From JAMXLO01 sp963776505 (GTDB lineage: Bacteria; Pseudomonadota; Alphaproteobacteria; Acetobacterales; Acetobacteraceae), in contig CAVZNH010000078.1 of NCBI GenBank assembly GCA_963776505.1, positions 1-64,000 on the forward strand: a stretch of DNA of 64,000 bases, given 5' to 3'. The notes under the pieces were generated by a model, which was not told where the DNA came from, searched no databases, and saw only the letters and a list, made by a program, of their open reading frames with translations. Position 1 is the first letter of the stretch, and every line of letters begins with the position of its first letter. Below, in pieces: positions 27,198 through 36,499 of the stretch. A program made the position numbers and the translations under genes.

Positions 27198-28961
27198 TCA
27201 AACCGTCGCGAGCGTCTCGAATACGTCGCCCGCCGGGCGCAAGGCGAGAATGTGTCGCCGGTGCCATAGCGCGTAGAACAGCAACCTCCAGCAGGCGACG
27301 CTCTGCCGCCGGTGCCTGATGTGGCTGAACAGCAACCGCACCTTCGCCGGGTCGGCGATTTCGGCAACGCCGGGCTGGGCCGCCACCAGAGGCCCAAGCC
27401 GTAACCCTTGGCCTTTGATCCAATCGCCGATCGGCATGGCAAAGCCCTGCCTTGGAGTGAATGGCTGTGCCACCGGCAGGTATTTCTCCAGCCATTTGCG
27501 CAGGATCCACTTGTTCGACCCGTCACGCAGCTTCATCCCATCCGGCAGCCGGAACGCTGCCTTCACCACGCCTGGATCGAGGAACGGCGTGCGTCCCTCC
27601 ACTGCATGCGCCATCAGGCAGCGATCCAGCTTCAACAGCACGCCGTGTGGCACCCAATCTGCCATGTCGGTGGCCTGTGCCGCTGCCAGTCGCGAGCGAC
27701 CGCCGTCCGACGCCTCGGCCTCCGCGGCAACGATACCGTCGCGCCAGGACGACGGGCGCGCGCGCAGCACATCTACCCGGTCAAAGCTGCCGCGCCCCCA
27801 CATTGCGCGCCCGCCACGCCACCACGGCCGCATTGCGTTCTGGTAGCGAGAATAACCGGCAAAGATCTCGTCACCACCCTCGCCGCTCAGCACCAGTTTC
27901 ACATCCTGTCGCGCGCGCTGCGCCAGGAACCACGTCGGGATGATCGCGTGGTCAGCCACAGGATCGTCCATGCAACACACGATTTCCGGCAGGTGACGCC
28001 AGACCATCTGCTCGCTGATCTCGATCGTTTCGTGCCTGGCGCCGAGCGCTTTTGCGACAATGGCGGCATGTTCGCGACGATCCGCCGCGCCCGGCGCATT
28101 GAAGCCAGCGGTGAACGCCAGCACTGGCTGGTTGCTAAGCCGCGCCATCAGCGCAAGCAGGGTCGAGCTGTCGATGCCGCCGGAGAGAAACTTACCGTAC
28201 GGCACGTCGCTGCGCTGGTGCAGATCGACGCTCTCCTCGAGCGCATGATCCAGACGCATCAGGGCCGCGTCCTCGTCGATGTTTTCCGGGCCGCCCTCGG
28301 GAATGTGCGATATCCGTTGGCGGTCGAGCACGTGGCCATCGGCGCAGCTCAGCGTCTCGCCTGGCAGCAGACGCTGGATGCCCTCGAAGATGGTGTCTGT
28401 GCCGGTGGTGAACTGCAGTTGCAGCAGTTCCTCTCGTGCTGCGGGCCGCACAGCGCGTGACACCAGTCCGGCCTCCAGCAATGCCTGCGCCTCGGAGGCG
28501 AAAGCCAGCCCGCCTGCCACCTGGGCGAAATACAGCGGCTTGATTCCGAACGGATCGCGCGTCAATGCGACCGTGCGCTGCATGCGCTCATGGATGGCGA
28601 TCGCATACATGCCGCGCAGTTGCCGTGCGTAGTCGCCGCCGTCGCGCAACCACAGGTGCAATGCTGGCTCGCCGTCGCTATTGGTGGCGAAGTTCTCCCC
28701 CGGCATCGCGGCGCGGAGTTCGCGGTCATTGCAGATCGCGCCGTCACAGACCAGAGTCGCTGGGCCAGCGAACAGCGGCTGGTCGCCGGTGGCAATATCG
28801 ATGATCGACAGCCGGTTGTGCACGAGCGCTATGCGGCCGACGACCGCGTGGCCGGTACCGTCTGGACCGCGATGCCGCAGGCTGTCGATCAGTCGTGACA
28901 GCGTAGCCGGATCAGGGGGCGGCGCACCGCTAGATAGGATCAGTCCGGCAATGCCGCTCAT
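27198..28961 (-). CDS. asnB: Asparagine synthetase (glutamine-hydrolysing) family protein with Ser in place of the catalytic Cys
   Basis: 587 residues. The N-terminal class-II glutaminase domain (about 1-200) shows 'RHRGPDGTGHAV' and 'NRLSIIDIATGDQPL', and the C-terminal synthetase domain has the PP-loop 'GKFLSGGIDSSTLLALMAR' and 'VKLVLSGEGGDEIFAGYSRY'. The protein starts MSGIAG instead of MCGIAG: codon 2 is AGC, so the N-terminal nucleophile is Ser. The enzyme may be ammonia-dependent or may have another amide-transfer role; a sequence error is also possible. The start at 28961 is set by this motif; the open frame upstream is not homologous. It converges with the cold-shock gene, the two stop codons abutting, and is divergent from ygfZ. 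Confidence 0.85.
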   Translation of the reverse strand: MSGIAGLILSSGAPPPDPATLSRLIDSLRHRGPDGTGHAVVGRIALVHNRLSIIDIATGDQPLFAGPATLVCDGAICNDRELRAAMPGENFATNSDGEPALHLWLRDGGDYARQLRGMYAIAIHERMQRTVALTRDPFGIKPLYFAQVAGGLAFASEAQALLEAGLVSRAVRPAAREELLQLQFTTGTDTIFEGIQRLLPGETLSCADGHVLDRQRISHIPEGGPENIDEDAALMRLDHALEESVDLHQRSDVPYGKFLSGGIDSSTLLALMARLSNQPVLAFTAGFNAPGAADRREHAAIVAKALGARHETIEISEQMVWRHLPEIVCCMDDPVADHAIIPTWFLAQRARQDVKLVLSGEGGDEIFAGYSRYQNAMRPWWRGGRAMWGRGSFDRVDVLRARPSSWRDGIVAAEAEASDGGRSRLAAAQATDMADWVPHGVLLKLDRCLMAHAVEGRTPFLDPGVVKAAFRLPDGMKLRDGSNKWILRKWLEKYLPVAQPFTPRQGFAMPIGDWIKGQGLRLGPLVAAQPGVAEIADPAKVRLLFSHIRHRRQSVACWRLLFYALWHRRHILALRPAGDVFETLATV

Positions 28962-29131
28962 TGGACGGAAATGTCCCTTTTGATCAGTTCGCCGCTTCTC
29001 GCCCCATATGAGGGAGGCATGATCGCCGCGCCAGATGCTGCCTGCGGGACTTTCGCCCCTGGGGCGGCCCTTAAGAGAGTCCTCTGGGCTCAGCCATTGC
29101 CGTGGGTCGCCGAAACACCAATTCTTGGCGT

Positions 29132-29936
29132 ATGAACTCGTCTGGCTGCACTGCCGCGTCGCGCTGTCCTGGAGATCGAGGGGGAGGATCGCGTGTCCTT
29201 CCTCCAAGGGCTCGTCTCCAACGACGTGACCGAAGCCCGGCCAAGTCACGCAGTGTGGGCTGCCCTTTTGACACCGCAAGGCAAGTGGCTGGCCGATTTC
29301 TTCGTGTTTGCCGATGGCGACCGATTGTTGCTCGACTGTGAGAGCGACCAAGCGTCAGCGACGCTGCAACGCCTGTCGCGTTATCGCCTCCGGTCCAGGG
29401 TGACCCTCCGGGCCGCCGATGAGCTGTCCGTTTATGTTGCCTGGGGCAGCCCTCCGACGGTGCGGGCGATCGCTTCCGCTGACCCACGCCTCCCTGAGGC
29501 CGGCTGGCGCCTGTTGTCCCCGGTGGCACTACCAACCACCGCACTCGAAGTCGACTGGGATCGCCACAGGCTCGCTCTGGGTCTGCCGGACGGCTCGCGC
29601 GACCTGGAAGTCGAGAAGACGGTCCTGCTGGAGGCGGGGTTCGACGAACTGCACGGCGTGTCCTGGACCAAAGGCTGCTACATGGGCCAGGAACTGACCG
29701 CTCGCACCAAATACCGCGGACTGGTGAAGCGCCGCCTTATCCCGGTTGCCATCGAGGGGCCACTCCCGGCGCCTGGGACGCCGGTGACGCAGGACGGCGC
29801 AGAGGTTGGGACCATGCGATCGGGACGTGATCAGTCCGGCCTGGCGGTGCTGCGACTTGATGCTCTCGGCGGCGCCTTGCGATGCGGCGCCGCCACGCTG
29901 GCGCCGCGGATGCCCGACTGGATGCAGTCGCGCTGA
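29132..29936 (+). CDS. ygfZ: YgfZ/GcvT-like folate-binding protein (frameshift at the start)
   Basis: About 267 residues of the tetrahydrofolate-dependent family that helps build or repair iron-sulfur clusters. The signature K-G-C-Y-x-G-Q-E is present as 'KGCYMGQELTAR', with 'FLQGLVSNDVTEARP' at the N-terminus. In the reading frame given, the region before codon GTG 29193 has homologous sequence ('LPRRAVLEIEGEDR') but meets a stop at 29133. Removing one A at 29135-29136 links it to the ATG at 29132, giving 'MTRLAALPRRAVLEIEGEDR', a normal N-terminus. The gene is divergent from asnB and is followed after 6 bases by a glycosyltransferase. Confidence 0.82.
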
Positions 29937-29942
29937 GGCCAC

Positions 29943-31022
29943 GTGCCCGTCGCCGCATCACCCTTGCGCATCGTGAATGCCATGCTGGGTCGCGGGCTCG
30001 GTGGGCTTGAGCAGGCTTTGCTCGACTATGGCGATGCGCTCAGCCGGTTCGGCCACGAGGTCCACGCAGTGATCCATCCGGATGCGGCGATTCGCCCCGC
30101 ACTCGTGGCGCGCGGAGCGATATGGCACGGACTGCCGCATCGTGGGGCGTGGGACGTGATCGCGGCGATACGGCTCCGCCTGTTGCTCTGGCGACTGCAC
30201 GCCGATGTGTGCATTGCACACGGCAATCGCGCCATGAGCCTGCTGCGACAGGCCGGGGCAGATCCACTGATAGCCGTTCTGCCAAACTACAAGATGAGGT
30301 GCCGTGGCGCAGCCGCGGTGTTCCACCCGACCCTCGACCTGAAGCGCTACGCGCGAAGTCAGGGCGTGTTGGATACCTGTCTCTACCACATCCCGAGCAT
30401 GGTCGATGTGCCATCGGCACCGCCACCACGCGTTCGGCGGCAGCCACTGGTCATCGGGGCGATGGGACGTTTCGTCGCAAAGAAGGGCTTCGACATCTTC
30501 ATTGGCGCGCTGGGCCTGCTGCGATCGCATGGCGTCCCGTTTCGTGCCGTCCTCGCCGGTGATGGGCCGGAACGATCGACGCTTGAACAACTGGCCGCCG
30601 GACATGGTCTTGCCCAAGTGTTGGCCTTTCCAGGCTGGGTTAACGACAAACAGACATTCTTTGCCGATGTCGACGTGTTCTGCCTGCCCTCACATCACGA
30701 GCCGTTCGGTATCGTCCTGATCGAGGCGATGGCGCAGGCATTGCCGATCGTCTCGACCGACAGCGAAGGGCCGTCAGAAATCCTGCACGATGGATCCGAC
30801 GGTATTCTGGTTCCGCGGGGCGACATCGAGCGGTTGGCGCTGGCGCTCGGCGGGTTGATCGCTGACCCGGAACGCGCGGCCCAACTCGGAGCAGACGCCT
30901 ACCAGCGCGCCAGAGAGACATTTGATATGCCTTGTATCGGCGCCCGTCTCGACGTGGCGGTACGTCGAGTCGTGCTCGGCACGCCGCTACCGACCGCTGA
31001 CGAGATTGGCGTAACCGCCTGA
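29943..31022 (+). CDS. Family-4 glycosyltransferase (GT-B)
   Basis: 359 residues with the two Rossmann-like halves of GT-B enzymes. The N-terminal glycine-rich start 'IVNAMLGRGLGGLEQALLDY' binds the acceptor. The C-terminal half has 'VIGAMGRFVAKKGFDIFIGA' and the E-x7-E motif within 'HHEPFGIVLIEAMAQALP' for the sugar nucleotide. It probably adds a sugar to lipopolysaccharide or another surface glycan. A GTG at 29943 starts it, six bases after ygfZ and with no promoter space, so both may be co-transcribed; TPMT-like methyltransferase gene follows after 9 bases. The sugar and acceptor are unknown. Confidence 0.87.
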   Translation: MPVAASPLRIVNAMLGRGLGGLEQALLDYGDALSRFGHEVHAVIHPDAAIRPALVARGAIWHGLPHRGAWDVIAAIRLRLLLWRLHADVCIAHGNRAMSLLRQAGADPLIAVLPNYKMRCRGAAAVFHPTLDLKRYARSQGVLDTCLYHIPSMVDVPSAPPPRVRRQPLVIGAMGRFVAKKGFDIFIGALGLLRSHGVPFRAVLAGDGPERSTLEQLAAGHGLAQVLAFPGWVNDKQTFFADVDVFCLPSHHEPFGIVLIEAMAQALPIVSTDSEGPSEILHDGSDGILVPRGDIERLALALGGLIADPERAAQLGADAYQRARETFDMPCIGARLDVAVRRVVLGTPLPTADEIGVTA

Positions 31023-31031
31023 GGTGACCCG

Positions 31032-31620
31032 ATGAGCGAAACTCAAGCGATCGACTGGGAGAGCCGCTATCGGGATGGCAACACCGGTTGGGAACGGCAT
31101 GGCCTGAATCCCGCGTTCCTCGCTTGGCGCGACGCGGGCATCCTCGCTCCGTGCCGCATTCTGATCCCAGGTGGCGGGCGCAGTCTGGAGCCGCTGGCGC
31201 TTGCCGAGGCTGGCTTCGACGTCACGGTGGTGGACGCAGCGCCAAGCGCGGTCGCAGCGCAGCGTTCGCTTTTCGAACGGCTGACGCTTCCAGCGCGTGC
31301 TGAACAAGCCAACCTGTTCGACTGGGAGCCCGACCAGCCATTCGGTGCCATCTATGACCAGACCTGTCTTTGCGCATTACCGCCCGATCTTTGGCCTGCC
31401 TATGCTCGGCGGCTGCACCGTTGGCTACGCCCCGACGGATTGCTGTTCATCCTGTTCATACAGAGCGACCGGCCGAATGGGCCGCCGTTCCATTGCGATG
31501 TCGACGCAATGCGCCGCCTGTTCGCTGCGCCGGCCTGGCACTGGAGCGAGCCCCTGCCCGAGCCGCGTCGAGCATCCGTCAGGTCTGGCCGAGCAGCCGG
31601 CTGTGCTTCGACGGCTTTGA
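31032..31620 (+). CDS. TPMT-family SAM-dependent methyltransferase (frameshift near the end)
   Basis: About 195 residues after repair. The thiopurine/thiol S-methyltransferase-like fold shows 'WESRYRDGNTGWERHGLNPA' at the start, the SAM-binding 'LIPGGGRSLEPLALAEAGF' and 'VTVVDAAPSAV', and 'YDQTCLCALPPDLWPAYARR' with the D-x-x-x-L-x-A-L pattern. Members methylate thiols, selenols, halides or small toxic compounds. The frame runs on to 31673, but near 31562 one extra C changes it. The other frame gives 'RVEHPSGLAEQPAVLRRL' and stops at 31620, which matches the family C-terminus better. It follows the glycosyltransferase by 9 bases. Confidence 0.75.
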
Positions 31621-31713
31621 AGCGCCTCCTCTGGCTCGCTGGTCAGCAGGTTCCATTGGCGCGTATCACCTGACGGAGGCTTTACGTTTGCCTGCAGGGC
31701 CCTTATAGCCAAA

Positions 31714-31747
31714 ACCAAGGTCAACCCTTGGTTGACGGTGCTATAAT
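31714..31747 (+). promoter_or_regulatory. Overlapping inverted repeats and a TATAAT box before the LysR gene
   Basis: In the 268-base gap between the methyltransferase and the LysR-type gene, ACCAAGG/CCTTGGT (31714-31720 and 31726-31732) and GTCAACC/GGTTGAC (31720-31726 and 31730-31736) overlap, so two hairpins or operator dyads exclude each other. A perfect TATAAT follows at 31742-31747, on an AT-rich stretch that is unusual here. No good -35 box is spaced correctly. It may be a regulator-bound promoter or a transcript-folding switch. The rest of the gap shows nothing recognisable. Confidence 0.4.
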
Positions 31748-31888
31748 ACCGCATCGAGCCTCCCGGGCGCCAAAATGATGACAGAAGATCATTTGTCGTG
31801 AGGTCTTGAACGATTTGTTAGGGGTACAAAGGATCGAATTGCTCGCCAATGGGACGATGGGGATACGTTCCCCCGGTGGGTGGTAATA

Positions 31889-32778
31889 GTGGACCGGCTT
31901 ACGAGCATGACCGTATTCGCCAAGGTAGCGAGCACCCGGAGTTTCTCCGGGGCCGCCCGTGAACTCGGGATTTCCCAGGCCACTGCCAGCAAGCATGTGC
32001 AGACGCTCGAGGACTGGCTTGGCGTGCGGTTGTTGAACCGCACAACACGGCGCGTTGCGCTGACCGATGTCGGTGAGAGCTTCTTCGTGCAATGCACGCG
32101 TATCCTCGAGGAAATGGAGACGGCGCGTTGCTCGGCCAAGCCGGAAGCGCCCGTGCGCGGCAGCATGCGCATAACCGCGCCGGTTGTATTCGGCAGCACG
32201 CGGCTGGGGCCTCTCGTCGTCGATTTCCTGCACCGGCACCCTGAGCTGTCACTAAATGTCGAACTGTCAGATCGCTCAGTCGATCTGATCGAGGAAGGCT
32301 ACGACCTCGCAATTCGCACCGAGTCCGACCACCGGTGCCGGCCTCGTCGCCTGGCCGCTGATGCCGCTCGACTATGTACTCTGTGCGGCGCCCTCTTATC
32401 TCGCCCGCCATGGCGTGCCCACCACGCCCACGGAACTCAGCACGCATCACTGCATCACGGGCAACGACTCAGCGGGCGTTAGTTGGAGTTTCGATGGGCC
32501 GAATGGGCAAACGGAGGTGCCGATCTATGGCAGGTTGCAGGTCAACAACGCCATGCTGCGATGCGATGTCGCGCGTGCCGGCGCAGGGGTCCTGCTTTGC
32601 GCGCGAGTATCTGGTAGAAAGTGATTTCGCCAACGGCCGGCTGGTCAGGCTGCTGCCAGAACCACAAGCCGGCCGGCGGCACATTGCATGCGGTCAGCCC
32701 AGCCTACCGCGCCGGTTCGCCGAAGGTCCGCAGCCTGGTCAGCCATCTCACAACACCAGCTCGGCGATTGCTGGATAA
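31889..32778 (+). CDS. LysR-type transcriptional regulator (three or more frameshifts)
   Basis: The N-terminal helix-turn-helix is intact ('MTVFAKVASTRSFSGAAREL' and 'SQATASKHVQTLEDWLGV'), followed by 'LLNRTTRRVALTDVG'. The effector-binding domain continues in other frames: 'WPLMPLDYVLCAAPSYLARH', 'AREYLVESDFANGRLVRLLP' and 'GGTLHAVSPAYRAGSPKVRS'. Single extra bases near 32328, 32597 and 32662 explain these. The exact 3' end is uncertain, probably the stop at 32776-32778. A GTG at 31889 gives the usual start 'MDRLTSMTVF'. This is the CrgA/DsdC-like class of regulators. Its target may be adjacent, but no catabolic gene is next to it. Confidence 0.72.
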
Positions 32779-32817
32779 CGATTGGCGCGACTCCCCGGTG
32801 CTTGCTAGTCAGGTGTC

Positions 32818-33454
32818 GTGCCGAACTTTTTGCTGGAAAAGCGCGCCGGCGGGCGGGTCGCCGGGGTGGACGAGGTCGGACGCGGCCCGCTCGCCGGCCC
32901 GGTCGTCGCCGCCGCCGTGGTGTTCCCGACCGGGGTGCCGCGCCGGCTTGCCGCGCTGCTCGATGATTCCAAGAAGCTGACAGCTCGAACAGCGGCTGGC
33001 GGCATTCCAGGCGCTGCGTGTGTCTGGCCGCGCCGAGATCGCCGTCGGCGCCGCCTCGGTGGCGGAGATCGAGCGGCTGAACATCCTGCGCGCCGCATTG
33101 CTGGCGATGTGCCGCGCAGTCGCCCGCCTGCCCTCGCCGCCTGATCTCGTCCTGGTCGATGGCAACCAGCCTCCGCCGCTGCCCTGCGCCGTGCAATGCG
33201 TCGTCGGCGGCGACGGCCGCTCGCTGTCGATCGCCGCCGCCTCGATCGTCGCCAAGGTGTTGCGCGACCGGGCGATGGCGCGGCTGGCGGTGCGCTTCCC
33301 GGACTATGGCTGGGGCAGCAATGCCGGCTACGCGACCGAATTCCACGTGGCGGCGCTCCGCCGGCTGGGGCCGACCCGTCACCATCGGCCGAGCTTCGGC
33401 ACGGTGAGCCAGCTCGCGCTGGAACTTGAATGTGGTTCGATGAGCGGCGATTGA
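32818..33454 (+). CDS. rnhB: Ribonuclease HII (frameshifted)
   Basis: About 211 residues after repair. It removes RNA from RNA-DNA hybrids and single ribonucleotides from DNA. The active-site start 'AGVDEVGRGPLAGPVVAAAV' has the D-E-x-G-R-G motif, and later acidic residues lie in 'LVLVDGN' and 'SIAAASIVAKVLRDR' with the conserved 'YGWGSNAGYATEFH'. The frame breaks near 32980, after 'LLDDSKKLT'; one extra base (or two missing) links it to 'QLEQRLAAFQALRV'. A GTG at 32818 starts it. In many alphaproteobacteria rnhB lies just before ccrM, as here. Confidence 0.88.
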
Positions 33455-33539
33455 GGTCGAGCGGGGGCCGTCCGAGGCCTCTGCTCACGGCACCCTCTCG
33501 ATCTGACCGATTGACGCGGCTGTCGGGCAGCCCGCCACG

Positions 33540-34683
33540 ATGCGACCGCCGCTCAATCTCCGCGGCCCCGCCGCAACCCCGTCACACGGAAGCACCGTGG
33601 AAGTCGTCCGCGAACTGCCGCTCGATCAGGTCATGCTGGGGGACTGCGTGCAGCTGATGCGCATGCTGCCGCCGGCCTCGGTGCATTGCGTGTTCGCCGA
33701 TCCGCCCTACAACCTGCAGCTCCGCGGCGAACTGCGCCGGCCGGACGACAGCCTGGTCGACGGGGTGGACGAGGAATGGGACCGCTTCACCGACTTCGCC
33801 ACCTATGACGCGTTCACCCGGGAGTGGCTGACCGAATGCCGCCGGCTGCTGCGCAAGGACGGCACGCTGTGGGTGATCGGCGCCTACCACAACATCTTCC
33901 GCATCGGCGCGGCGTTGCAGGACCTGGGGTTCTGGGTGCTGAACGACGTGATCTGGCGCAAGGCCAACCCGATGCCGAATTTCCGCGGCCGGCGCTTCAC
34001 CAATGCGCACGAGACGCTGATCTGGGCGGCGCGCGGCCGGGATTCGCGCCACCGGTTCAACTACGCGGCGATGAAGGCGCTGAACGACGACATCCAGATG
34101 CGCAGCGACTGGTTCCTGCCGCTGTGCACCGGGCCGGAGCGGCTGCGCAACCAGCACGGCCTGAAGCTGCATCCGACGCAGAAGCCCGAGGCGCTGCTGC
34201 ACCGCGTCCTGCTGGCCAGCACCGCACCCGGCGACATCGTGCTCGATCCGTTCCTCGGCACCGGCACGACGGCGGTGGTGGCGAAGCGGCTGCATCGGCA
34301 CTTCATCGGCATCGAGCGCCATCCGGCCTACGCCGAGGCCGCGATCGGCCGGGTTCGCGCGACGCGGCCCGTGCCGGAGGAGGGGCTGTCGGGCGCGCAT
34401 ATCGAAGCGCGACGTGCCGCGGGTGCCGTTCGGCAGCCTGGTGGAGCGCGGGCTGCTGCCGCCGGGAACCAAGCTGTTCGACCGCATGCGCCGGGTCAGC
34501 GCCGTGGTGGCCGCCGACGGGTCGGTGGTGGCGGGCGCCGTGCGAGGCTCGATCCACAAGGTCGGGGCGGCGGTGCAGAACGCGCCGGCCTGCAACGGCT
34601 GGACCTTCTGGCACTTCGAGCGGGATGGGCGACTGGTGCCGCTGGACGTGCTGCGGGATCCCGAGCCCGCGACGAAGGCATGA
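33540..34683 (+). CDS. ccrM: CcrM-type adenine DNA methyltransferase (frameshifted)
   Basis: About 380 residues after repair. Beta-class N6-adenine methyltransferase, expected to methylate GANTC sites; in many alphaproteobacteria this couples replication to cell-cycle gene expression. Motif IV 'FADPPYNLQL' is near residue 55, and the SAM site 'DIVLDPFLGTGTTAVVAKRL' follows the target domain. The C-terminal DNA-binding domain after 'RPVPEEGLSGAHI' changes frame near 34408; one extra base joins it to 'VPRVPFGSLVERGLLPPGTK', ending at 34683. The start may be the ATG at 33540 or a GTG at 33597. It follows rnhB by 85 bases. Confidence 0.85.
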
Positions 34684-35081
34684 CGCCGGCGGGCTCCGCC
34701 TGCGGCGACGTGGTCGAGATCAGCCAGCCACCCGCTACGGACTGACTACGGGTGGTTTAGCCCGGACATTGCGGAAACCGTCCTCACGGCCACAGAAGAT
34801 AAAGTGCGAATTTGCTCACCAGGATTGCGCAGGTCCACGGCCGCAGGGGTCTCAAACAGCAGTTTCATGGCAGCATTGAAAGGAGGCGCGCAGTGGCTTT
34901 ATGCGGGCGTGCATTAGGCGGGTCTTGCGGTGGCGCTGCTGGAGACCCGTCACGGCAACAGCGACACGCTAAAAGAGGCGTCAGTAAAGCGAATTGCAAC
35001 GATGCGCGAGGCATGGCGCCGCGCTGTCAGCACACAAGCTGGCGTATGGCAAACTTCATCCGTGCAAGAGTGACCAACCGA
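34684..35081. other. Gap of about 400 bases without a convincing gene
   Basis: Between ccrM and the GH16 gene no homologous protein is seen. On the plus strand an AAGGAGG precedes a GTG at 34893. With one frame change this opens about 59 codons to the stop at 35071-35073 ('SVKRIATMREAWRRAVSTQ' is its most protein-like part). On the minus strand 34746-34868 is open for 40 codons without a ribosome site. Both are weak. Base composition is less GC-rich than the flanks, in keeping with remnants of acquired DNA leading into the decayed exopolysaccharide patch. Confidence 0.4.
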
Positions 35082-35971
35082 TCAGTCGCGTCGCGGGTTG
35101 CGACTGACCCTGGGTCGGACGGCATCCGTGTATGGGTTGGATGGCCAGTTGTGCACCCAATCGACATGCGCGTAGGCGGGCAACTGGGCCGGGTTGGGAT
35201 CGGTATCGCTGCCGCCGTAGTCCGCGCCCGTCAGGAGGTACCAGAGGGCCGGATAGATATCGTAATTCCCTCCAGGGCTTGGCCGCGACCACCGCTCAGT
35301 CCCGTCGATGTACCATGTGATCTTTGGTCCGGGTCCACTCAATGGCGTACGTGTGCATTCGGGTGATATCGATGCCGCGGATCTCTGTCGATGGCCATCC
35401 ATTACGGGTCGCGATATTGAACTTCACGTGCTGCGAGCCGTCGCCATTGGTGTAGAGTATGATGTCAATCTCAAATGGAAAGGCCACGTCGCCGGTTTCC
35501 AGGCATGCCTGGAACGTAAGCCCGGACACAGCGTCAACAGACGCCCTGATCTCGAAGTAGCCGTATAGCTGCTTCTGAACCGAGTACAGCAGTGTGCCGA
35601 CAAACGGCATATGGATCCCGGCGGATCGAGTCGATCCACGATTGGTAGGCGCGCGGTGTCGGCATTAGGCCCAGATGCAACTGACCGTTGGATGCGGTGT
35701 AGAGGCCATTGACCGGCGTCTTCGAATTGAACGGGTTCGTCCACCACATGTGCGTGTCGCCTTCGAACCAGTTGGGACCGCCGCGCCCATTAGGGGTGCG
35801 AGGCGCAATCAATCCCCAGATATCGCGGCCGGTTGGCCGATAATGCAGCGACAGCGAGTTGAATTCATCGTCGAGTGAAGGTGGCGGCAGCGGGTAATCG
35901 TTGGATGCGGCCCAGGAAGCTACCGACGATCCCAGCAGCAAGACGAGAACGGTCAGTGCGGTTCTGGTCAT
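35082..35971 (-). CDS. Secreted GH16-like glucanase (two frameshifts, acid/base residue not seen)
   Basis: About 295 residues after repair. A signal peptide ('LTVLVLLLGSSVASWAA') precedes a family-16 glycoside hydrolase fold: 'PSLDDEFNSLSLHYRPTGRD' near the N-terminus, 'LYGYFEIRASV' and 'TRMHTYAIEWT...ITWYIDG'. Family members cut beta-1,3/1,4 glucans or related polymers outside the cell. The catalytic E-x-D-x-x-E site reads E-I-D-I-I-L: the nucleophile Glu and the Asp are there, but the acid/base Glu is replaced by Leu (codon CTC), so it may be inactive. Frames change near 35611 and 35322, each fitting one extra base. The next genes are a transposase fragment and a broken flippase, suggesting a decaying exopolysaccharide locus. 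Confidence 0.65.
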
Positions 35972-36207
35972 CTGGCAGAGTACAGGTTGGTGTCGCCGCC
36001 ATGCGGGCACGATTGCCAGGTGGCAGGGTAGGCCATCGCGTGCCCGCGCAACCGCAACCGGTCCTTCCGCCTTGCTGGCTGTCACCATCGGGCCAACCTA
36101 TCCGGCGATGCCAATGCGGTAAAGCAATGCAAAAGGGCATCCTTCACCGAGTTGACCGGAGCATGTCGATTGTCTGGTGTCGCACAGGACGTCTCACCCT
36201 TCCGGAC

Positions 36208-36456
36208 CTATTGCGAGACACCCTCCCGCAGCAATCCATTCGGGCCTTCTTCAGCGAAGCGTTGTTGCCAGCGCCACACCATCGGGGGACTGACCTCAGC
36301 CTCCCGCGCCACTTGCTGCGCCGGCTGGCCGCCCACCGAGGCCAGCACGACCCGGGCTCGGTCAACATACTTGCGCGGCCGGCTGCGATCCGAAGCGATC
36401 GCCTCAAGCCGACTTCTGTCCGCCGCGTTCAAAAACACGCATACTGTCTGTGCCAT
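36208..36456 (-). pseudogene. IS630-family transposase, N-terminal fragment
   Basis: 82 residues resembling the start of IS630-type transposases: a helix-turn-helix region 'KYVDRARVVLASVGGQPAQQ' and 'REAEVSPPMVWRWQQRFAEE', then 'GPNGLLRE', after which the usual DDE catalytic part is missing. Sequence after 36208 in other frames shows no transposase similarity. No terminal inverted repeat or TA duplication was found, so this is a remnant. It starts next to the truncated flippase, whose 5' end is lost at about the same point, so an IS-mediated deletion is likely. Confidence 0.65.
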
Positions 36457-36499
36457 GCGATCAGACTCGCATGTTGCACGCGTGTCGTGAATCGACAGA

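Noticed and set aside
28962..29351. N-terminal extension of the asparagine synthetase-like protein
   Set aside because: No homology, and it overlaps the divergent ygfZ gene; family proteins start at the MSGIAG/MCGIAG motif.
34746..34868. 40-codon minus-strand ORF
   Set aside because: No ribosome site and no recognisable family; may be chance.
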